NCBI GenBank assembly: GCA_035507915.1
Contig: DATJNS010000214.1
Location: 1 to 41,852, forward strand
DNA from: JACQAI01 sp035507915
GTDB taxonomy: Bacteria; Pseudomonadota; Alphaproteobacteria; Elsterales; Elsteraceae
Direction: 5' to 3'
DNA: 41,852 nt
The notes under the pieces are model-generated. The model was given only the letters and a program-made list of their open reading frames with translations. It had not been told where the DNA came from and made no database searches. The translations under genes were made by a program, and so were the position numbers. Below are positions 17,344 through 24,408 of the stretch, piece by piece. Position 1 is the first letter of the stretch; each line of letters begins with the position of its first letter.

Positions 17344-18587
17344 GCGACGACTGCTTCGCCTTCGGCGGGCGCCTGATGACGACGGCGGAGGCGCGCGCGC
17401 TGCTCGACGCGCGCGTGACCCCGGTGGTCGAGACCGAGACGGTGCCGCTCGGCGCGACGCTCGGCCGCATCCTCGCCGCCGACCTCGCCGCGCCGATCGC
17501 CGTGCCGCCGCACGCCAACTCGGCGGTCGACGGCTATGCGGTCCATTTCGACGACCTGGCATCCGACGTCGACACGCGGCTGCGCATCGTCGGGCGGGTG
17601 GCGGCGGGTCATCCGTCGCCACGCGCGCCGGCGCGCGGCGAGGCGTTGCGCATCTTCACCGGCGCGCCGATGCCGTCCGGCCCCGACACCGTGTTGATGC
17701 AGGAGGACTGCCGCGTCGAGGCCGACACCGTGGTCATCCGGCCCGGCATCAAGCGCGGCGCCAATTTCCGCGCCGCCGGCGAGGACGTCGCGGCGGGCGC
17801 CGTCGCGCTCCGCGCCGGCCATCGCCTGCGGCCGCAGGATCTCGGGCTGGCGGCGTCGCTCGGCCTGAACACGTTGGTCGTGCGGCGGCGCCTGAAGGTC
17901 GCGCTGTTCTCGACCGGCGACGAGCTGACCGAACCCGGCCAAGCGCTTCGCCCGGGCGCGATCTACGACTCCAACCGCTATACGCTGGCGGCACTGCTGC
18001 GCGTGACCGGCATCGAGATCGACGATCTCGGCATCCTGCCCGACCGCCTGCCGGCGATCCGCGCGGCGCTCGCCGACGCCGCCGGGCGGCACGACGCCAT
18101 CCTGACCTCGGGCGGCATGTCGACCGGCGAAGAGGACCACGTGAAGGCCGCCGTCGAAGCGATCGGCGCGCTGCATTTCTGGCGCCTCGCGATCAAGCCC
18201 GGCCGGCCGGTCGCGCTCGGCCAAATCGGCCGCGTGCCGTTCGTCGGCCTGCCCGGCAATCCGGTTGCCGTGATGGTGACCTATCTGCGCATCGCCCGGC
18301 CGCTTCTCCTCAAGCTCGCCGGCGCCGCCGACGTCGAGCCGACGCTCTATCGGGTGCGCGCGGGCTTCGGCTATCGCAAGAAGAAGGAGCGCCGCGAGTA
18401 CGTGCGCGCTTGGCTCGAGGCCGGCGCGGACGGCGCGCCCGTCGCGCGGCGCTTTCCGCGCGACGGTGCCGGTATATTGTCGTCGATGGTCGAGGCCGAC
18501 GGGCTGGTCGAGCTGCCCGAGGAGCTCACGACCCTGGAACCCGGGGCGGCGGTGGATTATCTGCCGTTCAGCGAGGTGTACGCATGA
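17331..18587 (+). CDS. moeA: Molybdopterin molybdenumtransferase
   Basis: MoeA inserts molybdate into adenylylated molybdopterin, giving active molybdenum cofactor. The 418-residue length is normal. Visible marks are PPHANSAVDGYAV (about 63-75), GAPMPSGPDTVLMQEDC, the cofactor-binding FSTGDEL, SGGMSTGEEDHVK, and GLPGNPVAVMVTYLRIARPLL, followed by the small C-terminal beta domain. The ATG at 17331 lies inside mobB, and the stop overlaps the moaD start by ATGA, so translation of the series is coupled. Together with moaD and moaE it supports synthesis of a cofactor usable by MsrP about 9 kb away. Confidence 0.95.
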   Translation: MAQLSDDCFAFGGRLMTTAEARALLDARVTPVVETETVPLGATLGRILAADLAAPIAVPPHANSAVDGYAVHFDDLASDVDTRLRIVGRVAAGHPSPRAPARGEALRIFTGAPMPSGPDTVLMQEDCRVEADTVVIRPGIKRGANFRAAGEDVAAGAVALRAGHRLRPQDLGLAASLGLNTLVVRRRLKVALFSTGDELTEPGQALRPGAIYDSNRYTLAALLRVTGIEIDDLGILPDRLPAIRAALADAAGRHDAILTSGGMSTGEEDHVKAAVEAIGALHFWRLAIKPGRPVALGQIGRVPFVGLPGNPVAVMVTYLRIARPLLLKLAGAADVEPTLYRVRAGFGYRKKKERREYVRAWLEAGADGAPVARRFPRDGAGILSSMVEADGLVELPEELTTLEPGAAVDYLPFSEVYA

Positions 18588-18835
18588 AGGTGCTGTATTT
18601 CGCCTGGCTGCGCAGCAAGACCGGGGTCGCCGAGGAGACGGTGGCGCCGCCGCCCGGCGTGACCACGGTCGCCAGCCTGATCGAGCATCTGAGGGCGCGC
18701 GGCGGCGGCTACGAAGACGCCCTCAGGGATCTCAGTTGCGTGCGCGTAGCGGTCAACCAGGAGTTCGCCGAGCTCGACCAGGCGATCGGCGCGAGCGACG
18801 AGATCGCGCTGTTCCCGCCGGTCACCGGCGGCTGA
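18584..18835 (+). CDS. moaD: Molybdopterin synthase sulfur-carrier subunit
   Basis: MoaD is the small ubiquitin-fold subunit that carries sulfur as a C-terminal thiocarboxylate for molybdopterin synthase. The 83-residue product begins MKVLYFAWLRSKTG and ends in FPPVTGG, with the diglycine tail needed for adenylation and thiolation. It overlaps the moeA stop by ATGA and is followed after 13 bases by moaE, its catalytic partner. Confidence 0.95.
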   Translation: MKVLYFAWLRSKTGVAEETVAPPPGVTTVASLIEHLRARGGGYEDALRDLSCVRVAVNQEFAELDQAIGASDEIALFPPVTGG

Positions 18836-18848
18836 GCCGAGGCGCGCG

Positions 18849-19301
18849 ATGATCAAGGTGCAGCGCGAGGATTTCGACGTCGGCGCCGAGCTTGCGGCGC
18901 TGGGGAATGCCAACCGCAAGGTCGGCGGCGTCGCGAGCTTCATCGGTCTGGTGCGCGACATCGCCGACGGAAAATCGGTCGGCGCGATGACGCTCGAGCA
19001 TTATCCCGGCATGACCGAGAAGATGCTGGCCAAGATCGAGGCCGAGGCGCGCGCGCGCTGGCCGCTCGAGGACTGCCTGATCGTCCACCGGTTCGGCCGC
19101 CTGGAGCCGGGCGATCGCATCGTGCTGGTCGCCACCGCATCGGCGCACCGCCAGGCCGCGCTCGAGGCGTGCGCCTTCCTGATCGACTGGCTCAAGACCA
19201 AAGCGCCGTTCTGGAAGCTCGAGGAGACCGCGTCGGGCGCCCGCTGGGTGGCGGCACGCAGCAGCGACGATCAGGCGGCCGCGCGCTGGGTGACCGAATG
19301 A
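18849..19301 (+). CDS. moaE: Molybdopterin synthase catalytic subunit
   Basis: MoaE with MoaD converts cyclic pyranopterin monophosphate to molybdopterin. The 150-residue protein shows GGVASFIGLVRD, TLEHYPGMTEKM, VHRFGRLEPGD, ASAHRQAALEACAFLIDWLKTKAPFWKLE, all strong MoaE signatures, including the conserved lysines in the KTKAPFWK stretch. The last 15 residues (SSDDQAAARWVTE region) lie beyond the conserved core. A diverged copy of exactly this tail recurs about 1.07 kb downstream, at the end of a glycosyltransferase remnant, which marks the left edge of a tandem duplication. The stop overlaps the start of the first FkbM gene. Confidence 0.95.
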   Translation: MIKVQREDFDVGAELAALGNANRKVGGVASFIGLVRDIADGKSVGAMTLEHYPGMTEKMLAKIEAEARARWPLEDCLIVHRFGRLEPGDRIVLVATASAHRQAALEACAFLIDWLKTKAPFWKLEETASGARWVAARSSDDQAAARWVTE

Positions 19302-20002
19302 TGGAACGGAATGCCGGCTATCGGATGATGACGACCGACGTCGACATGACGGGCGGCACGATCGCGCGGCCGCTCGCCATCCTGCGCCAGCTGGTCGGCC
19401 GGCCCGATTGCGTGATCTTCGACGTCGGCGCCAACACCGGGCAAAGCATCGAGCGCTTCCTCGAGACGTTCGAACAGCCGACCATCCATTCGTTCGAGCC
19501 GCAGCCGTCGGCGTTCAGCGCGCTCTATCGTCGCTTCGTCGGGGACAAGCGCATCCACATGAACCACGTGGCTCTGTCGGACCGCACGGGTGTGGCGCCG
19601 CTCCATTGCAGCAGCTTCGGCGAGACGGCGAGCCTGATCGAGATGTCGCCCGATTCCTGGTGGACGAAGACTCTGAAGCTGACGATCGAGGGCTCGATGA
19701 CGGTGGCGCTCGACACCATCGACCGATACTGCGCCGAGCGCGGCATCACGACGATCGATCTCCTCAAGCTCGACGTCCAAGGCGCCGAGCCCGAATGCCT
19801 GCGCGGCGCCCAGGCGATGCTGGGCGCCGTGCGCGTCGTGCAGGCCGAGATCATCCTGACCGACATGTACCAGCGGCGCGGCTCGTTCAGCGCGATCGAG
19901 GCGTTGCTCGCGCCGCACGGTTTCCGTCTCTTCACGATGTTCGACGTCTTTATCGCGCAAGACGGCGAATTCCTGCAGCTGGACGCGGTGTACATCCGGT
20001 GA
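19298..20002 (+). CDS. FkbM-family SAM-dependent methyltransferase, copy 1
   Basis: This 234-residue class I methyltransferase has the SAM motif I IFDVGANTGQSIERF, the acidic motif II HSFEPQPSAF, and the FkbM hallmark DLLKLDVQGAEPECLRGA. FkbM enzymes usually O-methylate sugars or other hydroxyls, often in exopolysaccharide or lipopolysaccharide loci. The start ATG at 19298 overlaps the moaE stop, so it rides on the molybdenum-cofactor operon although it has no evident link to that pathway. Insertion behind moaE followed by duplication is the likely history. It has the intact DVGANTG motif, whereas copy 2 has DVGASTG, so this copy may be the better preserved enzyme. Confidence 0.9.
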   Translation: MMERNAGYRMMTTDVDMTGGTIARPLAILRQLVGRPDCVIFDVGANTGQSIERFLETFEQPTIHSFEPQPSAFSALYRRFVGDKRIHMNHVALSDRTGVAPLHCSSFGETASLIEMSPDSWWTKTLKLTIEGSMTVALDTIDRYCAERGITTIDLLKLDVQGAEPECLRGAQAMLGAVRVVQAEIILTDMYQRRGSFSAIEALLAPHGFRLFTMFDVFIAQDGEFLQLDAVYIR

Positions 20003-20041
20003 CTGAAGCCCGGTCGCCACAACCGCGCGCGTTTCAGTCAC
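19999..20041. repeat. Nine-base inverted repeat after FkbM copy 1
   Basis: GTGACTGAA (19999-20007, overlapping the FkbM stop) and TTCAGTCAC (20033-20041) are perfect inverted arms around 25 bases. There is no T-run, so terminator function is doubtful. It may be a hairpin at the 3' end or an old recombination scar, since it borders the glycosyltransferase remnant. Confidence 0.45.
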
Positions 20042-20042
20042 G

Positions 20043-20375
20043 TTGCCCAAGTTCGCTTTCACGCCGCCGCGCGCCGGGGCGCCGAGTGAGCGCGCCCGGG
20101 GCGTCGACAACGCATCGGCCAGCACCTACGATTCGGCGCGTCGCTTCGTGCCGGCGGATCATCAGCTGCGCTACGTCCGGTTGCCCGGCACCGTCAACGT
20201 GTTTCAAAACGTGACGGGGGCGCTGCGCCGTGCGCACGGCGAGTTGTGCATGCATCTGGCCGACGACGACAGCCTCATCCCGGATGCGCTGGCCGATGCG
20301 GTCGCAGTAATGCGCGCGCAGCCGGGCGCGCGCACCAGCGACGATCAGGCGACGGCGCGCTGGGTGGCCGAGTGA
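20043..20375 (+). pseudogene. Glycosyltransferase family 2 remnant fused to a copy of the moaE tail
   Basis: The 110-codon open frame from a TTG contains a recognisable internal piece of a GT-A glycosyltransferase: VDNASASTYDSARRF, RYVRLPGTVNVFQNVTGALRRA and GELCMHLADDDSLIPDALADAV, the last including the metal-binding acidic cluster. Upstream of VDNAS the N-terminal nucleotide-binding strand is missing, and downstream the acceptor half is gone. The frame ends in TSDDQATARWVAE, a near copy of the moaE C-terminus. A domain of about 75 residues cannot be an active transferase, so this is a fossil made at the junction of the tandem duplication. The frame being still open may be chance in GC-rich DNA, or may hint at selection for translation into FkbM copy 2. 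Confidence 0.8.
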
Positions 20376-21079
20376 CGGACCTCCATGCCGGATATCGATT
20401 ATTGGCGTCCGACCAGGACCTGACGGGCGGTGCGATCGCGCGGCCGCTCGCCATCCTGCGCCAACTGGTCGGTCGGCCGGATTGCGTGATCTTCGACGTC
20501 GGCGCCAGCACCGGGCACAGTATCGAGCGCTTCCTCGCGACCTTCGAGCAACCGACCATCCATTCGTTCGAGCCCCAGCCCGCGGCGTTCAGCGCGCTTT
20601 ACCATCGCTTCTGCCGGGACGAGCGCATCCATCTCAACAACGTCGCCCTCTCAGACCATGCGGGCGTAGCGCCTCTCCATTTCAGCAGCTACGGCGAGAC
20701 CGCGAGCCTGATCGAGATGGCGCCCGACTCGTGGTGGACCAAGGCCCAGAAGCTGAGCGTGGAGGGCGCGATGACGGTCGCGCTCGACACCATCGACCGC
20801 TATTGCGCCGCTCACGACATCGCCGCGATCGATCTCCTCAAGCTCGACGTCCAGGGCGCTGAACCCGAGTGCCTGCGCGGCGCCCAAACGATGCTTGGCG
20901 CCGTGCGCATCGTGCAAACCGAGATCATCCTGACCGACATGTACCAGCGCCGCGGCTCGTTCGGCATCCTCGAGGCGCTGCTGGCGCCGCACGGCTTCCG
21001 TCTCTTCACGATATTCGACGTCATGATCGCGCAGGACGGCGAGTTCCTGCAGCTCGACGCGGTCTACGTGCGGGCGTGA
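20372..21079 (+). CDS. FkbM-family SAM-dependent methyltransferase, copy 2
   Basis: The 235-residue protein is about four-fifths identical by eye to copy 1, with the same length apart from one extra C-terminal Ala and no internal gaps. It starts at GTG 20372, the exact counterpart of the ATG of copy 1, and overlaps the stop of the upstream remnant. SAM motif I reads IFDVGASTGHSIERF: Asn to Ser and Gln to His relative to copy 1, which may alter cofactor binding or be tolerated. Motif HSFEPQPAAF and DLLKLDVQGAEPECLRGA are retained. Most differences are conservative, which suggests it is still under selection. It converges with ilvE with only three bases between the stops. Confidence 0.88.
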   Translation: MTDLHAGYRLLASDQDLTGGAIARPLAILRQLVGRPDCVIFDVGASTGHSIERFLATFEQPTIHSFEPQPAAFSALYHRFCRDERIHLNNVALSDHAGVAPLHFSSYGETASLIEMAPDSWWTKAQKLSVEGAMTVALDTIDRYCAAHDIAAIDLLKLDVQGAEPECLRGAQTMLGAVRIVQTEIILTDMYQRRGSFGILEALLAPHGFRLFTIFDVMIAQDGEFLQLDAVYVRA

Positions 21080-21082
21080 CCG

Positions 21083-21991
21083 CTACGCGGCGGTCGCGTT
21101 GGTCTCGAGACGGCCGCGGGTGAGCGCGGTGAAGTCGTCCATCAGCGTATGGGTGATCGTGCCCACCGTGAACGTGCGCCCTTCGATCTCGCCGACCGGC
21201 GTGACCTCGGCCGCGGTGCCGGTCAGGAACACCTCCTGGGTGCGCTCGAGATCGGCGAGCGGGATGTGGCGCTCGATGATCCTGTAGCCGCGGGCGCGCG
21301 CCAGCCCGATCACGGTGCGGCGCGTGATGCCGTCGAGGAAGCAGTCCGGCGCCGGCGTGTGGATCTCGCCGTCGATCACCAGGAAGATGTTGGCGCCGGT
21401 CGATTCGGCGATCAGGCCGCGCCAGTCCAACATCAGGGCGTCGTCGAAGCCCGCGCGCTCGGCCGCGTGCTTGCTCAGGGTGCAGATCATGTACAGCCCG
21501 GTCGCCTTGGCCTTGGTCGGCGCGGTATTGGGCGCCGGCCGCGCCCATTGCGACATGGTGAGGCGGATGCCCTTGTTGCGCGCCTCCGGCGAGAAGTAGG
21601 ACGGCCACGCCCACGTCGCGATTGCCAGCCGTGGCTTGGCGGCCTGCGCGGTCACGCCCATCACCTCGGAGCCGCGCCAGACGATCGGCCGCACGTAGGC
21701 GTCGCCGGCGCTGTTGGCCCGCACGACCTCGCGGGTCGCCGCGTCGATGTCGGCGGTGGTCCAAGGCAGCTTCATGTCGAGCAGGGTCGCCGAGTCGACC
21801 AACCGCTGGCTGTGCTCGGTCAGCTTGAAGATCTGCCCGCCATAGACGCGCTCGCCCTCGAACACCGAGGAGGCGTAATGCAAGCCGTGGCTCAGCACGT
21901 GGAGCTTGGCCTCGCGCCACGGCACCAGCTTGCCGTCGAGCCAGATGAAACCGTCGCGGTCGTCGAACGGAATCAGGTCAGCTGCTGCCAT
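21083..21991 (-). CDS. ilvE: Branched-chain amino acid aminotransferase
   Basis: This fold-type IV PLP enzyme performs the last step of leucine, isoleucine and valine synthesis (or first of breakdown) with glutamate and 2-oxoglutarate. The 302-residue product shows FIWLDGKLVPWREAKLHVLSHGLHYASSVFEGER, the PLP lysine probably K162 in KAKATGLYM, and the GLIAESTGANIFLV phosphate-binding region. The start at 21991 (MAAADLIPFDD) has a GAGGA ribosome site; an upstream in-frame extension of 21 residues looks non-conserved. It is divergent from a MarR-type gene with 124 bases between the starts, so MarR control is plausible. D-amino acid transaminases share the fold, but the FEGER and ATWAWPSYF segments favour IlvE. 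Confidence 0.93.
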   Translation of the reverse strand: MAAADLIPFDDRDGFIWLDGKLVPWREAKLHVLSHGLHYASSVFEGERVYGGQIFKLTEHSQRLVDSATLLDMKLPWTTADIDAATREVVRANSAGDAYVRPIVWRGSEVMGVTAQAAKPRLAIATWAWPSYFSPEARNKGIRLTMSQWARPAPNTAPTKAKATGLYMICTLSKHAAERAGFDDALMLDWRGLIAESTGANIFLVIDGEIHTPAPDCFLDGITRRTVIGLARARGYRIIERHIPLADLERTQEVFLTGTAAEVTPVGEIEGRTFTVGTITHTLMDDFTALTRGRLETNATAA

Positions 21992-22086
21992 GGCCGATGT
22001 CCTCGCTCGCAAGCGGCGCAGGACGGACCGAAATGGTCTCGCATCCTGCCCCATTTGGTTATATTATGTCTCTACATCTGGGGGGA

Positions 22087-22114
22087 CGATAACATTGTGA
22101 TTGAGATGTGTCAA
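22087..22114 (-). promoter_or_regulatory. Candidate ilvE promoter
   Basis: On the minus strand TTGACA (22109-22114) is followed after 16 bases by TTATCG (22087-22092). It lies in the AT-rich gap between ilvE and the MarR gene and overlaps the start region of the regulator gene, so binding of either transcription complex could exclude the other. Confidence 0.4.
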
Positions 22115-22115
22115 C

Positions 22116-22631
22116 ATGGCTGACGTAAAATCGGAAGCCATCCAACCCTTCTTGCGCGAGGAGGAGGTGCGCCAGGCGATCGAGCTCCTGTTCTTCGCCT
22201 ATCGCGATTTCACCGCCGAGCCCGACGCCATCCTGGCCAAGTGGAAGTTCGGCCGCGCCCACCATCGCGTGATCTATTTCGTCGGCCGCCATCCGCAGAT
22301 CAGCGTCACCGAGCTGCTCGCCATCCTCAGGATCACGAAACAGAGCTTGAGCCGCGTCCTCGGCCAGCTGGTCAAGGACGGCTACATCGTCCAGCGGCCG
22401 GGGCTGCGCGACCGCCGCCAACGCCTGCTCGAACTGACCGACCGGGGCAAGGAGCTCGAACGTCAGCTGTCGGGGACCCAACGCGCGCTGTTCGAGCGCG
22501 CCTTTCGCGGCGCCGGCGCGAGCGCCGTCGAAGGGTTCCGTAAAGTATTGCTGGGGATGATCAACGACACCGACCGCCGGCGCTTTCCACGCGCGCCGGC
22601 GGGCGCGCCGTCCGGATCCGGCGCGCGCTGA
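22116..22631 (+). CDS. MarR-family transcriptional regulator
   Basis: The 171-residue protein has the MarR winged helix: SVTELLAILRITKQSLSRVLGQLVKDGYIVQRPGLRDRRQRLLELTDRG, containing the recognition helix and the DRR wing motif. An N-terminal helix (about 10-40) and C-terminal helices should form the dimer interface. I use ATG 22116; a TTG five codons upstream is possible. It is divergent from ilvE, and MarR proteins usually control themselves and a divergent neighbour, so branched-chain amino acid metabolism is the first guess for its target. The C-terminal 15 residues are Pro/Arg/Gly-rich and unlikely to be structured. Confidence 0.92.
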   Translation: MADVKSEAIQPFLREEEVRQAIELLFFAYRDFTAEPDAILAKWKFGRAHHRVIYFVGRHPQISVTELLAILRITKQSLSRVLGQLVKDGYIVQRPGLRDRRQRLLELTDRGKELERQLSGTQRALFERAFRGAGASAVEGFRKVLLGMINDTDRRRFPRAPAGAPSGSGAR

Positions 22632-22639
22632 CGCGCGCC
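22620..22639 (+). terminator. GC hairpin over the MarR gene stop codon
   Basis: GGCGCGCG, CTGA, CGCGCGCC forms a perfect eight-base-pair stem whose loop contains the TGA stop. No T-run follows, so it would be a weak or factor-assisted terminator, or an mRNA-stabilising hairpin. Confidence 0.4.
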
Positions 22640-22683
22640 GCCGCGGCGGTCCCACGGATCGATCAAATGCCATACGCTCGGCG

Positions 22684-22712
22684 TTGGCGTTTCCAGCGAT
22701 TATCTGTATTTT
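22684..22712 (+). promoter_or_regulatory. Candidate promoter of the 22824 gene
   Basis: TTGGCG (22684-22689), a 17-base spacer and TATTTT (22707-22712) lie in a locally AT-rich patch about 110 bases before the next gene. Confidence 0.35.
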
Positions 22713-22823
22713 CTGACCAATTGATGCGATCCCTGGACCCCTTCATGGCCTGTCGCCGCGCCGAGCGACCAGACCTCCCGAGCGGCCGTCCCGGCGCGGA
22801 CGCGCCAGCGCCGGGCGTGTCCG

Positions 22824-24320
22824 ATGGCTGAGGCCGCGCCCGCGCGCGAAGCCCGCGGCGACGACGCGTCGTCGCGGCTCGTTCAGTGCAAGCATGTCGG
22901 CGATTTCTATCTGCCGGCGGCGCGGGCGCTGATCGGCAGTCTGTGCCGCAATTTCCTCGACCAAATGGCGTTGACCCCGACCGAGCTCCTGTGCTCGTCG
23001 CGCAACCACACGCGGCTCGAAGGCGCCGGCAATCTGCTGCGCGAGGTGGTCGAGCGCGCGGGCAGCATGCAGGCGCGCGCCGCCGGCGAGCCGTCGCCCA
23101 ACCGGATCCGGGATCTCAACGCGTTGATCGACCAGTTGCGCGCCGCGACCCGCGACACCGAGGCGAAGGAGCCGTCGATCGGTCTCAAGCCCGGCGGGTT
23201 CGTCAAGGCGGTCGCGGCGATCCGGGCGCATGCGCCGCCCGATGCGGTTCCCGCGAAGGTCGGCCGCATGCTGACGGAATATCTCGCCAACGCGCGCACC
23301 TGGTCCGAGAAGCTCGAGCGCATGATCGGCGTCGGCCAGGAGGCCAAGGGCTCGCCCGAGTTCGCCTTCGTGGACACGATGCTCGCCGAGATGATCGCGA
23401 GCGGCGCGGCGCAGGACTCGCTGTTTTCGCGTCGCATCAACCTCGAGAACAAGATCGAGGACCTGATCGAGCTCTACAAGGCTGCCTACCCGACGCGCCG
23501 GAAGGAGCCGGCGACCCAGCTCGCCGCCGACTTCAACGCGCTGCTGACGGCGGCCGAGATGCCGGAGACCAAGGCGGCGATCGAGACCGCGATCATCCAA
23601 CAGATCGCCGGTCCGGGACCGATGTCGTCGCCGGAATTGATGCTGGAGCTCAAATCGACCTACGGCCTGCTGCAACGGCTGCGCGTCGGCGACAAGGTGA
23701 TCGGCGGCCGGCGCGCCCTCGAGTTCATCGACAAGCGCATGGGCAAGCTGCTCAACGAGGAGACGATCGGCGACTACATCCGCGGCGGCGGGACGGTCGC
23801 CGATCGACTGATCTCGCTGCTCGAGATCTATGCGGTGACGTTCGGCCCGAACAACAAGAAGACGGTCGAGGGCCTGATCCAGCGCTATTTCACCGACGAA
23901 GCCCTCGAGCGCCGGCTGCTCACCGGCGAGGGCTCGACCCCGCACAAACTCAAACTGTTGACCGGGCTGCATCGCGCCGTCGTGTCGGCGCCGCTGGCGA
24001 CCCAGGACAAGCAGGCCTACGCGGTCAAGATCGTGCGCATGCAGACCAACTTCCTGACCCAGTCGAAATTCTTCGCCCAGCTCGACAAGCAGAACCTCAG
24101 CAGCGGCCGCAAGTGCGCGCAGCTCCTGCAGCTGTGCGCCGATGGCCACTTCATCCCGGGCGACAATCTCGAGAAGGCCAAGACGCTGGTGAAGCACTAC
24201 TTGGCGCGTCCGGATTTCAAGGACAAGTATCTCGAAGGCATCAGCCCGAGCAAACGCCAGGAGCTGACCGACACGCTGAAGAAGCAGCTCGCGGCGCTCG
24301 GCCTGCCCTCGCCGTTCTGA
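22824..24320 (+). CDS. Conserved-looking helical protein of unknown function
   Basis: I do not recognise this 498-residue protein. It has no signal peptide or membrane segment. Predicted character is almost entirely alpha-helical and charged, with hydrophilic helices such as LNEETIGDYIRGGGTVADRLISLLEIYAVTFGP and a distinct C-terminal part with CAQLLQLCADGHFIPGDNLEKAKTLVKHYLARPDFKDKYLEG. Cysteines are few (near residues 22, 41, 57 and in the C-terminal CAQLLQLC). Third-position GC is as high as in the neighbours, so it looks native. It ends 88 bases before the ompR-type gene on the same strand, and could be regulated with, or be an accessory of, the two-component system; that is position only. 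A start at ATG 22824 follows a weak ribosome site. Confidence 0.75.
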   Translation: MAEAAPAREARGDDASSRLVQCKHVGDFYLPAARALIGSLCRNFLDQMALTPTELLCSSRNHTRLEGAGNLLREVVERAGSMQARAAGEPSPNRIRDLNALIDQLRAATRDTEAKEPSIGLKPGGFVKAVAAIRAHAPPDAVPAKVGRMLTEYLANARTWSEKLERMIGVGQEAKGSPEFAFVDTMLAEMIASGAAQDSLFSRRINLENKIEDLIELYKAAYPTRRKEPATQLAADFNALLTAAEMPETKAAIETAIIQQIAGPGPMSSPELMLELKSTYGLLQRLRVGDKVIGGRRALEFIDKRMGKLLNEETIGDYIRGGGTVADRLISLLEIYAVTFGPNNKKTVEGLIQRYFTDEALERRLLTGEGSTPHKLKLLTGLHRAVVSAPLATQDKQAYAVKIVRMQTNFLTQSKFFAQLDKQNLSSGRKCAQLLQLCADGHFIPGDNLEKAKTLVKHYLARPDFKDKYLEGISPSKRQELTDTLKKQLAALGLPSPF

Positions 24321-24377
24321 CGGCCGTCCGGCCGTCGTCGCGAGGCGGCGGCGGGTCCCCGACGGCCAAACCGGCGG

Positions 24378-24397
24378 TTTTGCGCTATTTTGCGCTA
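24378..24397 (+). repeat. Two tandem copies of TTTTGCGCTA before the response regulator gene
   Basis: TTTTGCGCTA occurs twice without a gap (24378-24387 and 24388-24397). The block ends 11 bases before the chosen ATG at 24409. One repeat per helical turn is typical of a dimer or tandem protein-binding site such as an OmpR-type autoregulatory site, and it could also supply a -10 element. Confidence 0.5.
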
Positions 24398-24408
24398 TGA
24401 TGCGGGCC

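Larger units (their letters stand above)
19254..21076 (+). repeat. Tandem duplication of a 1,074-base unit (moaE tail, FkbM gene, glycosyltransferase fragment)
   Basis: Sequence from about 19254 to 20002 recurs at about 20328-21076 with a constant offset of 1,074 bases and no visible indels. The match begins within the last codons of moaE: CAGCGACGATCAGGCG occurs at 19262-19277 and 20336-20351, followed by GCGCGCTGGGTG in both. It runs to the end of the FkbM genes. The segment 20003 to about 20327 is present only after the first copy and ends abruptly at the moaE-tail copy. This order is what a tandem duplication of moaE tail + FkbM + part of a glycosyltransferase would leave. The copies have diverged, so the event is not recent. 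Confidence 0.88.

Noticed and set aside
19999..20041. Insertion sequence or transposon end
   Set aside because: The nine-base inverted arms are only 25 bases apart and no transposase fragment or target duplication is visible.
22745..22831. 28-codon upstream frame whose stop overlaps the start of the 22824 gene
   Set aside because: Suggestive of a leader peptide, but composition is only Arg/Pro/Gly/Ala and there is no ribosome site; chance is likely in this GC content.
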